A DNA stretch of 64,000 nucleotides from Luscinia megarhynchos (GCA_034336665.1 JAPFBE010000077.1:123967-187966); one strand, 5' to 3'; positions 22,053 through 34,926 are shown, counted from the first letter of the stretch. Program-made: numbers and translations. Notes: generated from the sequence alone by a model not told the origin.

Positions 22053-25000
22053 CTGAAAACACCCAAAATTATCCAAAATTTACCCAAAATCATCCCAAAA
22101 TATCAACAGAGAACAGGGACACGGCTCGTTGCACTGAGAAAAACCCAAAATTTACCCAAAAATACCCAAAATTATCCAAAATATCAACAGAGAGCAGGGA
22201 CACGGCTCGTTGCACTGAGGAAAACCCAAAATTATCCAAAATTTACCCAAAATCATCCCAAAATATCAACAGAGAGCAGGGACACGGCTCGTTGCACTGA
22301 GAAACACCCAAAATTATCCAAATTTTACCCAAAATCATCCCAAAAATATCCAAAATATCAACAGAGAGCAGGGACACGGCTCGTTGCACTGAGAAAACCC
22401 AAAATTATCCAAAATTTACCCAAAATTATCCAAAATATCAACAGAGAGCAGGGACACGGCTCGTTGGACTGAGAAACACCCAAAATTATCCAAAATTTAC
22501 CCAAAATTTACCCAAAATCATCCCAAAAACATCCAAAATATCAACAGAGAGCAGGGACACGGCTCGTTGCACTGAAATTATCCAAAATTATCCAAAATTT
22601 ACCCAAAATAATCCTAAAATTATCCCAAAAATACCCAAAAGTATCTCAAAATTTACCCAAAATTTATGCCAAAATATCCAGAATTTATCCAAAATTATCC
22701 CGAAATTTACCCAGAATTTATCCAAAATTTTCCCTAAATTTTCCAAAAATTTCAAAATATCAGCAGAGAGCAGGGACACGGCTCGTTGCACTGAGAAAAA
22801 AACCCAAAATTTACCCAAAATCATCCCAAAAATATCCAAAATATCAACAGAGAGCAGGGACGCGGCTCATTGCACTGAAAACACCCAAAATTATCCAAAA
22901 TTTACCCAAAATCATCCCAAAATATCAACAGAGAACAGGGACAGGGCTCGTTGCACTGAAATTATCCAAAATTATCCAAAATTTACCCAAAAATATCCAA
23001 AAACATCCCAAAATATCAGAGAGAGCAGGGACACGGCTCGTTGCACTGAGAAAAACCCCAAAATTTACCCAAAATCATCCCAAAAATATCCAAAATATCA
23101 ACAGAGAGCAGGAACACGGCTCTTGGCACTGAGAAAAATCCAAAATTTACCCAAAATCATCCCAAAATCATCCCAAAATATCAACACAGAACAGGGACAG
23201 GGCTCGTTGCACTGAGAAAAACCCAAAATTTACCCAAAAATATCCAAAATCATCCCAAAATGTCAACAGAGAGCAGGGACACGGCTCGTTGCACTGAGAA
23301 AAAACCCCAAAATTTACCCAAAATTATCCCAAAAATATCCAAAATATCAACAGAGAGCAGGGACACGGCTCGTTGCACTGAAATTATCCAAAATTATCCA
23401 AAATTTACCCAAAAATATCCAAAAACATCCCAAAATATCAACAGAGAGCAGGGACACGGCTCGTTGCACTGAGAAAAACCCAAAATTTACCCAAAATCAT
23501 CCCAAAAATATCCAAAATATCAACAGAGAGCAGGGACACGGCTCGTTGCACTGAAATTATCCAAAATTATCCAAAAATATCCAAAAACATCCCAAAATGT
23601 CAACAGAGAGCAGGGACACGGCTCTTTGCACTGAGAAAAACCCAAAATTTACCCAAAAATATCCAAAAATATCCCAAAATGTCAACAGAGAGCAGGGACA
23701 CGGCTCGTTGCACTGAAAACACCCAAAATTTACCCAAAATTATCCCAAATCATCCCAAAATATCAACAGAGAGCAGGGACACGGCTCTTTGCACTGAGAA
23801 AAACCCAAAATTACCCAAAAATATCCAAAAATATCCCAAAAATATCCAAAATATCAAAAGAGAGCAGGGACACGGCTCGATGCACTGAAAAAACCCAAAA
23901 TTTACCCAAAATTATCCCAAATCATCCCAAAATATCAACAGAGAGCAGGGACACGGCTCGTTGCACTGAAATTATCCAAAATTATCCAAAATTTACCCGA
24001 AATAATCCTAAAATTATCCCAAATTTATCCCCAAATTTACCCAAAATTATCTCAAAATTTACCCAAAATTTATCCCAAAATATCCAAAATTTATCCAAAA
24101 TTATCCCGAAATTTACCCAGAATTTATCCAAAATTTTCCCTAAATTTTCCAAAAATTTCAAAATATCAGTAGAGAGCAGGGACACGGCTCGTTGCACTGA
24201 AATAATCCAAAATTATCCAAAAATTACCCAAAATAATCCTAAAATTATCCTACATTTATCCCAAAATATATCCAAAATTATCCCAAAATTTATCGAAAAT
24301 TATCTCAAAATTATCCAAAATATCAACAGAGAGCAGGGACACGGCTCGTTGCACTGAAAACACCCAAAATTTACCCCAAAACATCCCAAAAATATCCCAA
24401 AATCATCCAAAATATCAACAGAGAGCAGGGACAAGGCTCTTTGCACTGAGAAAAACCCAAAATTTTCCAAAATTATCCAAAATTTACCCAAAAATATCCA
24501 AAATATCAACAGAGAGCAGGGACACGGCTCGTTGCACTGAAATTATCCAAAATTATCCAAAATTTACCCGAAATAATCCTAAAATTATCCCAAATTTATC
24601 CCAAAAAATATCCAAAATTATCTCAGAATTATCCCCAAATTTACCCAAAATTATCTCAAAATTTACCCAAAATTTATCCCAAAATATCCAGAATTTATCC
24701 AAAATTATCCCAAAATTTACCCAGAATTTATCCAAAATTTTCCCTAAATTTTCCAAAAATTTCAAAATATCAGCAGAGAGCAGGGACACGGCTCGTTGCA
24801 CTGAGAAAAACCCAAAATTATCCAAAATTATCCCAAAATTATCCCAAATTTATCCCAAAAAAATATCCAAAATTATCTCAGAATTATCCCCAAATTTACC
24901 CAAAATTATCTCAAAATTTACCCAAAATTATCTCAAAATTTACCCAAAATTTATCCCAAAATATCCCGAAATTTACCCAGAATTTATCCAAAATTTTCTC

Positions 25001-25570
25001 AAAATTTATCCCAAAATATCAACAGACAGCAGGGACACGGCTCGTTGCACTGAAATAATCCAAAATTATCCCAAAATGATCCAAAATTAATCCCAAAATA
25101 ATTCAAAATTATCTCAAATTTATCCCAAATTTTAACCAAAATTCTCCAAAATTTATCCCAAAAAGTATCCAAAATTATCTCAAAATTTATCCAAAATTAT
25201 CCTGAAATTATCCCAAAATGATCCAAAATTAATCCCAACATTATCCTAAAATTATCCCAAATTTATCCCAAATTTTATCCCCAAAAATATCCAAAATTAT
25301 CTCAAAATTATCCCAAAAAATATCCAAAATTATCTCAGAATTATCCCCAAATTTACCCAAAATTATCTCAAAATTTACACAAAATTTTGACAGAATTTAT
25401 CCAAAATTTATCCCAAAATATCCAAAATTATCCCAAAATTATACCAAAAATTTACCCCAAATTCTCCCAAAATTTATCCAAAATTTTCTCAAAATTTTCC
25501 CAAAATTTACCCCAAATATCCCCCGAGAACAAGGACAGGGCTCTTTGCACTGAGATTATCCCAAATTATC
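22053..25570. repeat. VNTR of about 28 copies carrying a splice acceptor and exon head
   Basis: Units of roughly 80-100 bp (some 150-260 bp) each contain CAGGGACACGGCTCGTTGCA followed by CTGA. On the - strand this is TCAG plus the first ~20 nt of the real exon at 22052 (TGCAACGAGCCGTGTCCCTG), then CTCTCTGTTGATATT. The rest of the unit is ACCCAAAATTATCCAAAATT-type filler. Copies are seen at about 22110, 22196, 22278, 22371, 22449, 22553, 22770 and onwards to 24778, 25029 and 25530. Most keep the AG and the exon-edge bases unchanged; a few vary (22449 has TTGGACTGA). Confidence 0.95.
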
Positions 25571-28500
25571 CAAATTTATCCCAAATTTATCCCAAATCAG
25601 CTCAAATTCCACATTTTTCCCAGTTTTGGGACCCCAAAATTCCCAATTTTTTCTCTATTTTTTGCCTCCAAATTCCCAATTTTCCCCAATTTTTGGCCTC
25701 TGGAATTTCTGATTTTCCCCAATTTATCCAATCCCCAAATTCCCAATTTTCCCCCAATTTTTCCCAAATTTTTTCCCAATTTTCCTCCAATTTTTGGCCT
25801 CTTTAATTCCCGATTTTTTCCCAATTTTTGGCTCCAAAATTCCCAATTTTTCCCCAATTTTTGGCCTCCAAATTCCCATTTTCCCCCCAATTTTGGGACC
25901 CCAAATTCCCGATTTCTTCCCAATTTTTTCCCAATTTTTTCCCAATTTTTTCCCAATCTTCTCCCAGTTTTTGTCCTCTGGAATTCCCAATTTCCCCCCA
26001 ATTTTGGCTCCCAAATTCCCAATTTTTTCTCTATTTTTTGTTCTCCAAATTCCCAATTTTTTCCCAATTTTTGGCCTCTGGAATTCCCGATTTACCCCCA
26101 ATTTTGGAACCCCAAATTCCCGATTTTTTCCCAATTTTGGTTCCCAGAATTCCCATTTTCCCCCCAATTTTTGGCCTCAGGAATTTCTGATTTTTCCCCA
26201 ATTTTTCCAATCCTCTAATTCCCAATTTTTTCCCAATTTTTGGCTCCCAGAATTCCCAAATTTTTGTTGGATTTCAGGACCCCAAATTCCCGATTTTTTC
26301 CCAGTTTTTGGCTCCAAAACTCCCAATCTTTCTCGAATTTCAGGACCCCAAATTCCCCAGTTTTTTCCAATTTTGGCTCCCAGAATTCCCAATTTTTCCC
26401 CAATTTTTGGCCTCTGGAATTCCCGATTTCCCCCCAATTTTTCCAATCCCCAAATTCCCAATTTTCTCCCAATTTTTGGCCTCTGAAATTCCCGATTTAC
26501 CCCCAATTTTGGGACCCCAAATTCCCAATTTTTTCCCATTTTTTTTCCCGATTTTTTCCCAATTTTTAACCTCTGGAATTCTTGATTTCCCTCCAAATTT
26601 TCCAATCCCCAAATTCCCAATTTTTTCCCAATTTTGGCTCCCAGAATTCCCAATTTTTTTCCCAATTTTGGCTCCCAAATTCTCGATTTTTTCTCTATTT
26701 TTTGTTCTCCAAATTCCCAATTTTTCCCAATTTTTGGCCTCTTTAATTTCTCATTTTTTTCTCAATTTTTTCCCGTTTTTTTCCCAATTTTTGGCCTCTG
26801 GAATTCCCGATTTACCCCCAGTTTTTCCAATCCCCAAATTCCCATTTTTTCCCCAATTTTTGGTCTCTGGAATTCCTGATTTTTTTCCCCAATTTTTCCA
26901 ATCCCCAAATTCCCGATTTTTTCCCAATTTTTGGCCTCTGGAATTCCCGATTTACCCCCAATTTTGGAACCCCAAATTCCCAATTTTTTCCCAATTTTTG
27001 GCTGCCAAATTCCCAATTTTCTCCCATTTTTTGGCCTCTGGAATTCCGGATTTTTTCCCAATTTTTCCAATCCCCAAATTTCCGATTTTTTCCCAATTTT
27101 GGCCTGCAAATTCCTAATTTTTCCCCTATTTTTGGCCTCTGGAATTCCGGATTTTTTCCCAGTTTTTCCAATCCCCAAATTCCCGATTTCCCCGCAATAT
27201 TGGGACCCCAAATTCCTGATTTTCCCCCAGTTTTTGGCTCCCAGAATTCCCAAATTTTTTCCCAATTTTGGCTCCCAAATTCCCGATTTTTCCTCTACTT
27301 TTTGTTCTCCAAATTCCCAATTTTTTCCCAATTTTTGGCCTCTTTAATTTCTCATTTTTTTCTCAATTTTTTCCCGATTTTTTCCCAATTTTTGGCCTCT
27401 GGAATTCCCGATTTACCCCCAGTTTTGGGACCCAAATTCCCGATTTTTTTCCCAATTTTTTCCCAATTTTTTCCCAAATTTTTCCCGATTTTTTCCCAAT
27501 TTTTAACCTCTGGAATTCTTGACTTCCCCCCAATTTTTCCAATCCCCAAATTCCCGATTTTTTCCCAATATTTTCCCGATTTTTTACCAAATTTTTCCCA
27601 ATTTTTTCCCAATTTTTAACCTCTGGAATTCTTGATTTCCCCCCAATTTTTCCAATCCCCAAATTCCTGATTTCCCCCCAATTTTGGCCCCCAGAATTCC
27701 AAATTTTTTCCAAATTTTGGCTCCCAAATTCCCGATTTTTTCTCTATTTTTTCCCAATTTTTGGCCTCTGGAATTCCAGATTTCTCCCCAATTTCCCCCC
27801 AGTTTTTGGCCTCTGGAATTCCTAATTTCCCCCCAATTTTGGGACCCCAAATTCCCGATTTTTTTTACCCATTTTGTCCTCCAAACTCCAATTTTTTCCC
27901 AATTTTTGGCCTCTGGAATTCCCGATTTCCCCCCAGTTTTTGCCTCCCAGAATTCCCGATTTTTTCCCAATTTTGGGACCCCAAATTCCCGATTTTTTCC
28001 CGATTTTTTCCCAATTTTTTCCCAATCTTCTCCCAATTTTTGTCCTCTGGAATTCCCGATTTTCCCCCAATTTTGGGACCCCAAATTCCCAATTTTTTCC
28101 AAATTTTGGCTCCCAAATTCCCGATTTTTTCTCTATTTTTTGTTCTCCAATTTCCCGATTTTTTTCCCAATTTTGGGACCCCAAATTCCCAATTTTCTCC
28201 CAATTTTTTGCCTCTGGTTTTCAGATTTTTTCCCAATTTTTCCAATCCCCAAATTTCCGATTTCCCCCCAATTTTGGCCCCCAGAATTCCCAATTTTTTC
28301 CCAATTTTGGCTCCCAAATTCCCGATTTTTCCTCTATTTTTTGTTCTCCAAATTCCCAATTTTTTCCCAATTTTTGGCCTCTTTAATTTCTCATTTTTTT
28401 CTCAATTTTTTCCCGATTTTTTTCCAATTTTTGGCCTCTGGAGCTCCCGATTTACCCCCAATTTTGGAACCCCAAATTCCCGATTTTTTCCCAATTTTGG

Positions 28501-29758
28501 TTCCCAGAATTCCCATTTTCCCCCCAATTTTTGACCTCAGGAATTTCTGATTTTCCCCCAATTTTTCCAATCCTCTAATTCCCAATTTTTTCCCAATTTT
28601 TGGCTCCCAGAATTCCCAATTTTTGTTGGATTTCAGGACCCCAAATTCCCGATTTTTTCCCAGTTTTTGGCTCCAAAATTCCCAATTTTTCTCGGATTTC
28701 AGGACCCCAAATTCCCAATTTTTTCCAAATTTTGGCTCCCAAATTCCTGATTTTTTCTCTATTTTTTGTTCTCCAAATTCCCAATTTTTTCCCAATTTTT
28801 GGCCTCTTTAATTTCTCATTGTTTTCTCAATTATTTCCCAATTTTCGGCCTCTGGAATTCCCCCCAATTTTTCCAATCCCCAAATTCCCAATTTTTACTC
28901 AATTTTGGCTCCCAGAATTCCCAATTTTTTCCCAATTTTTGGTCTCTGGAATTCCTGATTTTTTTCCCCAATTTTTCCAATCCCCAAATTCTCTATTTTC
29001 TCCCAATTTTTTGCCTCTTTAATTCCTCCTTTTTTTCTCAATTTTTTCCAATTTTTGGCCTCTGGAATTCCTGATTTCCCCCCCATTTCAGGACCCCAAA
29101 TTCCCGGTTTTATCCCAATTTTGGCTCCAAGAATTCCCAATTTTTCTCGGATTTCAGGACCCCAAAATCCCGATTTTTTCCCAATTTTGGCTCCCAAATT
29201 CCCAATTTTTTCTCTATTTTTTGTTCTCCAAATTCACAATTTTTCCCCAATTTTTGGCCTCTTTAATTCCTCTTTTTTTTTCTCAATTTTTTCCCGATTT
29301 TTCCCCAAATTTTGGCTGCCAAATTCCCAATTTTTTCCCAATTTTTGGCCTCTGGAATTCTTGATTTCCCCCCCAATTTTTCCAATCTCCAAATTCCCAA
29401 TTTCCCCCCAATTTTGGCCCCCAGAATTCCCAATTTTTTCCCAATTTTGGCTCCCAAATTCCCGATTTTTCCTCTATTTTTTGTTCTCCAAATTCCCAAT
29501 TTTTTCCCAATTTTTGGCCTCTTTAATTTCTCATTTTTTTCTCAATTTTTGGCCTCTGGAATTCCCGATTTCCCCCCAATTTTTGGCTCCCAGAATTCCC
29601 GATTTTTTCCCAATTTTGGGACCCCAAATTCCCGATTTTTTTCCCAATTTTGGCTCCCAGAATTCCCGATTTTTTCCCAATTTTGGGACCCCAAATTCCC
29701 GATTTTTTCCCGATTCCCCCCCAGTTTTTGGCTCCCAAATCCCCGATTCCCCCCGGGC
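25571..29758. repeat. GGCCTCTGGAATTCCCGATT minisatellite
   Basis: Tandem units of about 35-45 bp alternating TTTTTGGCCTCTGGAATTCC, TTTTGGGACCCCAAATTCCC and TTTTGGCTCCCAGAATTCCC, separated by GATTTTTTCCCAA tracts. Larger blocks recur, for example GGCCTCTTTAATTTCTCATT at about 26736, 27338, 28377, 28799 and 29517. It fills the intron upstream of the acceptor VNTR. No exon was seen inside it. Confidence 0.93.
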
Positions 29759-29768
29759 CGTGTCTCAC

Positions 29769-29864
29769 CCTCGTAGGCCGTGGCCGCGCTCACCAGCGTT
29801 GCCCACTCCAGCCCGGCCGCGTCCGGCAGCGGCATCAGCCCCGGCTCCAGCCTGGCCACGGGCC
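29769..29864 (-). CDS. SIPA1L3: SIPA1L3-like exon, LEPGLMPLPDAAGLEWATLV
   Basis: The 96-nt exon encodes (G)PVARLEPGLMPLPDAAGLEW then ATLVSAATAYE(V). It aligns with the conserved SIPA1L block DPGLMPLPDTA.GLEWSSLVNAAKAYEV. The acceptor is TGTCCCCAG just above 29864 and the donor GTGAGA (29768-29763). Its phase (2 nt, 31 codons, 1 nt) matches both neighbours. The frame is open and undamaged. It is a strong diagnostic exon for the family. Confidence 0.94.
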
Positions 29865-31560
29865 CTGGGGACAGCCCCAAAACACCCCCAAATCACACAC
29901 CATCCATCCCAAAAATCCCCCAAAATTCCCAAAAAAATCCCCCAAAAAATCCGCCCAGAATTCCCGTTTTTCACCCGAAATCAATCCCGAAATTCATCTT
30001 TTGCAATTCTATCTAAACCCCCAAAATATTCCCAAAAAATACCCAAAAATTCCCAAAATTCCCAAAATTCCACAAAATCCACAGAATCCCCCAAAATTCC
30101 AGCAATTCCCAAAAAAAAACCCAAAAAAATCCGCCCAGAATTCCCGTTTTTTCACCCAAAATCAATCCTGAAATGCAACTTTTGCAATTCTCTCTAAACC
30201 CCCAAAAATCCCACCCCAAAATTCCAAAAAAATTCCCAAAATTCCCAAAATTCCATAAAATCCACAGAATCCCCCAAAATTCCAGCAATTCCCAAAAAAA
30301 TCCCCCAAAAAATCCGCCCAGAATTCCCGTTTCTTCACCCAAAATCAATCCCGAAATTAATCTTTTGCAATTCTATCTAAACCCCCAAAATATTCCCAAA
30401 AAATACCCAAAAATTCCCAAAATTCCACAAAATCCACAGAATCCCCCAAAATTCCAGCAATTCCCCAAAAAACCCCAAAAAATCCACCCGGAATTCCCAT
30501 TTTTTCACCCAAAATCAATCCCGAAATTCATCTTTTGCAATTCTCTCTAAACCCCCAAAAATCCCCCCAAATTCCCCCCAAAAATTCCCAAAAAATTCCC
30601 CAAAATCCCCAAAATTCACAAATCCCAAAAATTCCACAAATCCTACAAAATTCCTGCAACTCCCAAAAAAACCCCCAAAAAAATCCGCCCAGAATTCCCG
30701 TTTTTTCACCCCAAATCAATCCCGAAATTCATCTTTTACAATTCCCTCTAAACGCCCAGAAATCCCACCCCAAAATGCCAAAAAAATTCCCAAAATTTCC
30801 CAAAATTCCCAAAAATCCACAATTCCCCCAAAATTCCAGCAACTCCCAAAAAAATCCCCAAAAAAATCTGCCCAGAATTCCCGATTTTTCACCCGAAATC
30901 AATCCCGAAATTCAACTTTTGCAATTCCATCTAAACGCCCAAAATTCCACCCCAAAAATTCCCAAAAATTCCCAAAAAAATTTCCAAAAATTCCAAAAAA
31001 AATACCCAAAAATTCCAAAAATTCCCAGAATCCCCCAAAATTCCAGCAACTCCCAAAAAATCCCCAAAAAATCTGCCCGGAATTCCTGTTTTTTTTACCC
31101 GAAATCAATCCCGAAATTCATCTTTTGCAATTCTCTCTAAACGCCCAAAAATCCCCAAAATTCCCCCCAAAAATTCCCAAATATTCCCAAAATTCCCAAA
31201 ATTCCACAAATCCCCCAAAATTCCAGCAAGTCCCAAAAAAATCCCCCAAAAAATCCGCCCAGAATTCCCATTTTTTAAAACCAAATCCATCCCAAAATTT
31301 CTCTTTTCCCACCCCAAATTTCCCTCCCCAAATCCATCAATTCCAAAATTTAACCCCAAAATCCCCAAAAACACCAAAAATTCCCAAAAAATTCCCAAAA
31401 ATCTCCCAAAAATTCCCAAAAATCCACAAATCCCCCAAATAATTCCATAAATTCCAAAAAAAATCCACCCAAAATTCCCATTTTTTCACTCAAAATCAAT
31501 CCCGAAATTCAACTTTTGCAATTCTCTCTAAACGCCCAAAAATCCCCCAAAATTCCCAGA
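29865..31560. repeat. About nine ~170-200 bp higher-order units
   Basis: Each unit contains TCAATCCCGAAATTCATCTT, TTGCAATTCTCTCTAAACGC, a variable run of CCCAAAAATTCC, then AATTCCAGCAATTCCC and ATCCGCCCAGAATTCCCGTT. Unit markers occur near 29978, 30162, 30343, 30517, 30716, 30897, 31102, 31300 (weaker) and 31496. The regular ~170-200 bp period contrasts with the short periods elsewhere. Confidence 0.9.
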
Positions 31561-32885
31561 ATTCCCAAAAATTCCCCAAATTTTTCCCAGAATTCCCAAA
31601 ATTCCTAAAATTCCCTCGAAACTCCCTAAAATCCCCTAAAAAATTCCCCAAAATTCCCCAAAAAATCCTAAAAAAATCCCAAAATTCCCCCCAAACTCCC
31701 ATAAAATTAAAAAAAAATTCAAACAAATCCAAAGAATCCCCAAAAATTCCCAAAATTCCCCTCAAACCCCTTAAAATCCTCCAAAATTCCCCAAAATTCC
31801 CCCAAAATATTCCCAAATTCTCTCTCAAAATTCCCAAAAAATTCCAAAAAATCCCAAAAATTTCCTCCAAAAATCCTCCTGAAAGTTCCCCAAAAATCCC
31901 TCTGGAAATTCCCAAAAATTTCCCCAAAATTCCCAAAAATTTCCCCAAATCCCTCAAAAAAATCCCCCAAAATCTCCCTAAAATCCTTCTAAAAATTCCC
32001 TAAGATAAATTTCCAATATCCAATATCCAAAAAAATCCCTGAAATTCCCAATTTTCTCCCCAAATTCCCAAAAATGCCCCCAAAATCCTCCCAAAACTCC
32101 CCAAAATCCTCCAAAATCCCCCTAAAATCCCTCTAAAAATTCCCAAAAAATTCCGCACATTTTCCCAAAAAATCCCCCAAATCCCCCCAAATTCCCAAAA
32201 TCCCTCAAAAAATTCCCCAAAAATTCCCAAAATTCATAATTCATCAAATTTTCCCCCCAAAATTCCCAAATACCCCCTCAAAATTCCCAAAAATCCTCCA
32301 AAATCCCCCTAAAATCCTTCTAAAAATTCTCAAATTTCCCCAAAATTCCCAAAAATTCCCCAAAAAATCCCCAAAATCCCCCAAAAGTTTCCCCAAAATT
32401 CCCCTCAAAATTCCCACAAATCCTCCAAAATCCCCCTAAAATCCCTCTAAAAATCCCCAAAAAAGGCCCAAAAAATCCCCAAAAATTTCCCAAAAAATCC
32501 CCAAATTCCCAAATTCCCTCTCAGAATTCCCCAAAAATTCCCAAAAATTCCGCAGTTCCTCAAATTTTCCCCCCAAAATTCCGAAATACCCCCTCAAAAT
32601 TCCCAAAAATCCTTCGAAATCCCCCTAAAATCCCTCTAAAAATTCCCAAATTTCCCCAAAATTCCCAAAAATTTACCAAATAAATCCCAAAAAATTCCTC
32701 AAAATCCTAAAAAAATTTCCTAATCCCCTCTCAAAATTCCCCTCCAAACTCCCTAAAATCCCCTTAAAAATACCCCAAAAAATCCCCAAAAATCCCAAAA
32801 AAATCACAAAATTCCGCCCCCCAACCCCCATAAAATTCCAAAAAAATTCCAAAAAAATCCCCCAAATTCCCGAATTTTCCCCAAA
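31561..32885. repeat. CCCAAAATTCCCAAAAATCC array with ~325 bp higher-order unit
   Basis: Degenerate short units of CCAAAATTCCCAAAAATCCC. A larger unit with TTTTCCCCCCAAAATTCC and AAATACCCCCTCAAAATTCC recurs at about 32248 and 32574. The block ends just before the donor of the exon at 32894-33041. No coding signal was seen. Confidence 0.88.
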
Positions 32886-32893
32886 TTTCCCAC

Positions 32894-33041
32894 CTTTCCT
32901 GCAGTCCTGGCCCCTCCTGTGGGGGAGGGTGCTGCTCCCCGGGAAGTTTTCGGGGAATTCCCGGATTTGGGGGTCGCAGCTCCCGGGATTGTCCCGGCGG
33001 CTCCCGCAGAGCGACTCGTCCGACAGCGTCCGCTGCAGGGG
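32894..33041 (-). CDS. SIPA1L3: SIPA1L3-like exon, PLQRTLSDESLCGSRRD
   Basis: This 148-nt open exon encodes PLQRTLSDESLCGSRRDNPG, then about 29 less conserved residues ending SSTLPHRRGQDCRK(G). RTLSDES(L/I) is a hallmark of SIPA1-like proteins (LQRTLSDESLC in SIPA1L3). The acceptor is TCCCTCCCCAG above 33041 and the donor GTGGGA (32893-32888). The final G plus GG of the next exon restores Gly. The segment after SRRD is shorter and more divergent than expected. Immediately upstream of the acceptor the polypyrimidine tract merges into a 1.8-kb array. Confidence 0.93.
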
Positions 33042-33051
33042 CTGGGGAGGG

Positions 33052-34860
33052 AGATGGGGAAATATGGGGGAAATGGGGAAAAATGGGAAAATGGGGGGAA
33101 AATGGGAAAATGGGGAAATGGGGAAATGGGGGAATGGGGAAATGGGGAAATGGGGGAATGGGGGAGATGAGATGGGAAATGGGGAAGTGGGGAAATGGGG
33201 AAAATGGGGAAATGGGGAAATGGGGAAATGGGGAAATGGGGGAAATGGAGAAATGGGGAAATGGGAAATGGGGAAATGAGGGAAGTGAGGGAATGGGGAA
33301 AATGGGGAAATGGGGGAAATGGGGGAAATGGGGGAAATGGGGAAATGGGAGAAAAATGGGGAAATGGGGAAATGGGGGAAATGGGGAAATGGGGGGAAAA
33401 TGGGAAATGGGGAAATGGGGAAATGGGGAGATGGGGGGAAATGGGGAAATGGGGGAAATGGGGAGAAATGGGGAAATGGGGGAAATGGGGAGAAATGGGG
33501 AAATGGGAAAATGGGGAAATGGGGGTGATGGGGAAATGGGGAAAATGGGGATAATGGGGGAAAATGGGGAGAATGGGGAGAATGGGGAAATGGGGAAATG
33601 GGGGAAATGGGGAAAATGGGGGGAAATGGGGAGAAAATTGGGGAAAATGGGGGAAATGGGGGAAATGGGGGAAATGGGGGGAAATGGGGGAAATGGGGGA
33701 AATGGGGGAAATGGGGGAAATGGGAAATGGGGAGATGAGGGGAAAATGGGGGAGAAATGGGGGAGAAATGGGGGGAAATGGAGAAATGGGGAAATGGGGG
33801 GAAAATGGGGAAATGGGGAAATGGGGAGAATGGGGGGAATGGGAGGGAAAATGGGAGATGGAAAGGGAAATGGGGAAATGGGGGAAATGGGGAAATGGGA
33901 AATGGGGAGGGAAAATGGGAAAATGGGAAAATGGGGGAAATGGGGAGAAATGGGGAAATGGGGAAATGGGAGAAAATGGGGGAAATGGGGAGAAAATGGG
34001 AAATGGGGGAATGGGGAGAAATGGGGGAATGGGGAAATGGGGGAAATGGGGGAAATGGGGGAAATGGGGAAATGGGGGAATAGAAATGGGGGAAATGGGG
34101 AAATGGGAGAAATGGGGAGAATGGGGAAATGGAGAAATGGGGAAATGGGGAAATGGGGAGGGAAATGGGGGAAATGGGAGAAAAGGGGAAATGGGGGAAA
34201 TGGGAAATGGGGGAAATGGGGAAATGGAGAAGAAATGGGGGAATGGGGAAATGGGGGAAATGGGGGAAATGGGGAAATGGAATGGGAAATGGGGAAATGG
34301 GGAGATGGGAAAATGGGGAAATGGGGATGGAAATGGGGAAATGGGGGAATGGGGAGATGGGAAATGGGGGAAATGGGAAATGGGGGAAATGGGGAAATGG
34401 GGTAAAATGGAAATGGGAAAATGAGGGGAAATGGGGAAATGGGAAATGGGGAAATGGGGGAATGGGGGAATGGGGGGGGAATGGGGGGAATGGGGAAATG
34501 GGGAATGGGGGGGAATGATGGGAAATGGGGGAATGGGGGAAATGGGGGGAATGGGGAAGTGGGGAAATGGGGGAGATGGGGGAATGGGGAAATGGGAAAT
34601 GGGGGAATGGGGGAAAATATAGGAAATGGGGGAAATGGGGGAAATGGGGAAATGAAATGGGGGAAATGGGGAGATGGGGAAATGGGGAAATGGGGGGAAT
34701 GGGGAAATGGGGGAAATGGGAAAATGGGGGAAATGGGGAAATGGGAAATGGGGAAATGGGGAAATGGGAAATGGGGGAAATGGGGAAATGGAATGGGGGA
34801 AATGGGGAAATGGGGAAATGGGGGAAATGGGGGAAATGGGGGAAAATGCAAAAATGTGGG
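33052..34860. repeat. GGGGAAAT array; 1.8-kb expanded polypyrimidine tract on the gene strand
   Basis: A nearly uninterrupted array of ATGGGGAA, ATGGGGGAA and ATGGGAA (7-9 bp). Plus-strand C is almost absent. On the gene (-) strand it reads CCCATTTCCCCATTTCC and runs directly into the acceptor of the TLSDES exon. The plus strand has hundreds of G3-G5 runs separated by 3-5 bases, a classic G-quadruplex-prone pattern; the plus strand is the template for this gene. Open frames here encode only M/G/K/W/E/N periodic peptides. Confidence 0.97.
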
Positions 34861-34926
34861 AGAAAATATGTGGAAATGGGTTTTCTGGGTCCAGGGATGT
34901 GGAATTTGGGAGCTCCCGTCTCACAC

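Noticed and set aside
22053..25570. CRISPR-like pattern: a short conserved element separated by variable 60-90 bp spacers
   Set aside because: The conserved element is an exon edge from the adjacent vertebrate exon. Spacers are themselves low-complexity repeats, there are no cas genes, and the genome is eukaryotic.
25571..29758. Looked for hidden exons on both strands in this long intron array
   Set aside because: Every GC-richer patch (GGCCTCTGG, GGGACCCC, GGCTCCC) proved to be part of the repeated unit. No unique segment with splice sites was found.
33083..34424. Open frames of 286-440 codons, Met/Gly/Lys/Trp/Glu/Asn rich, on the + strand
   Set aside because: They are translations of the 7-9 bp repeat, with overlapping equally long frames and no domain or codon structure.
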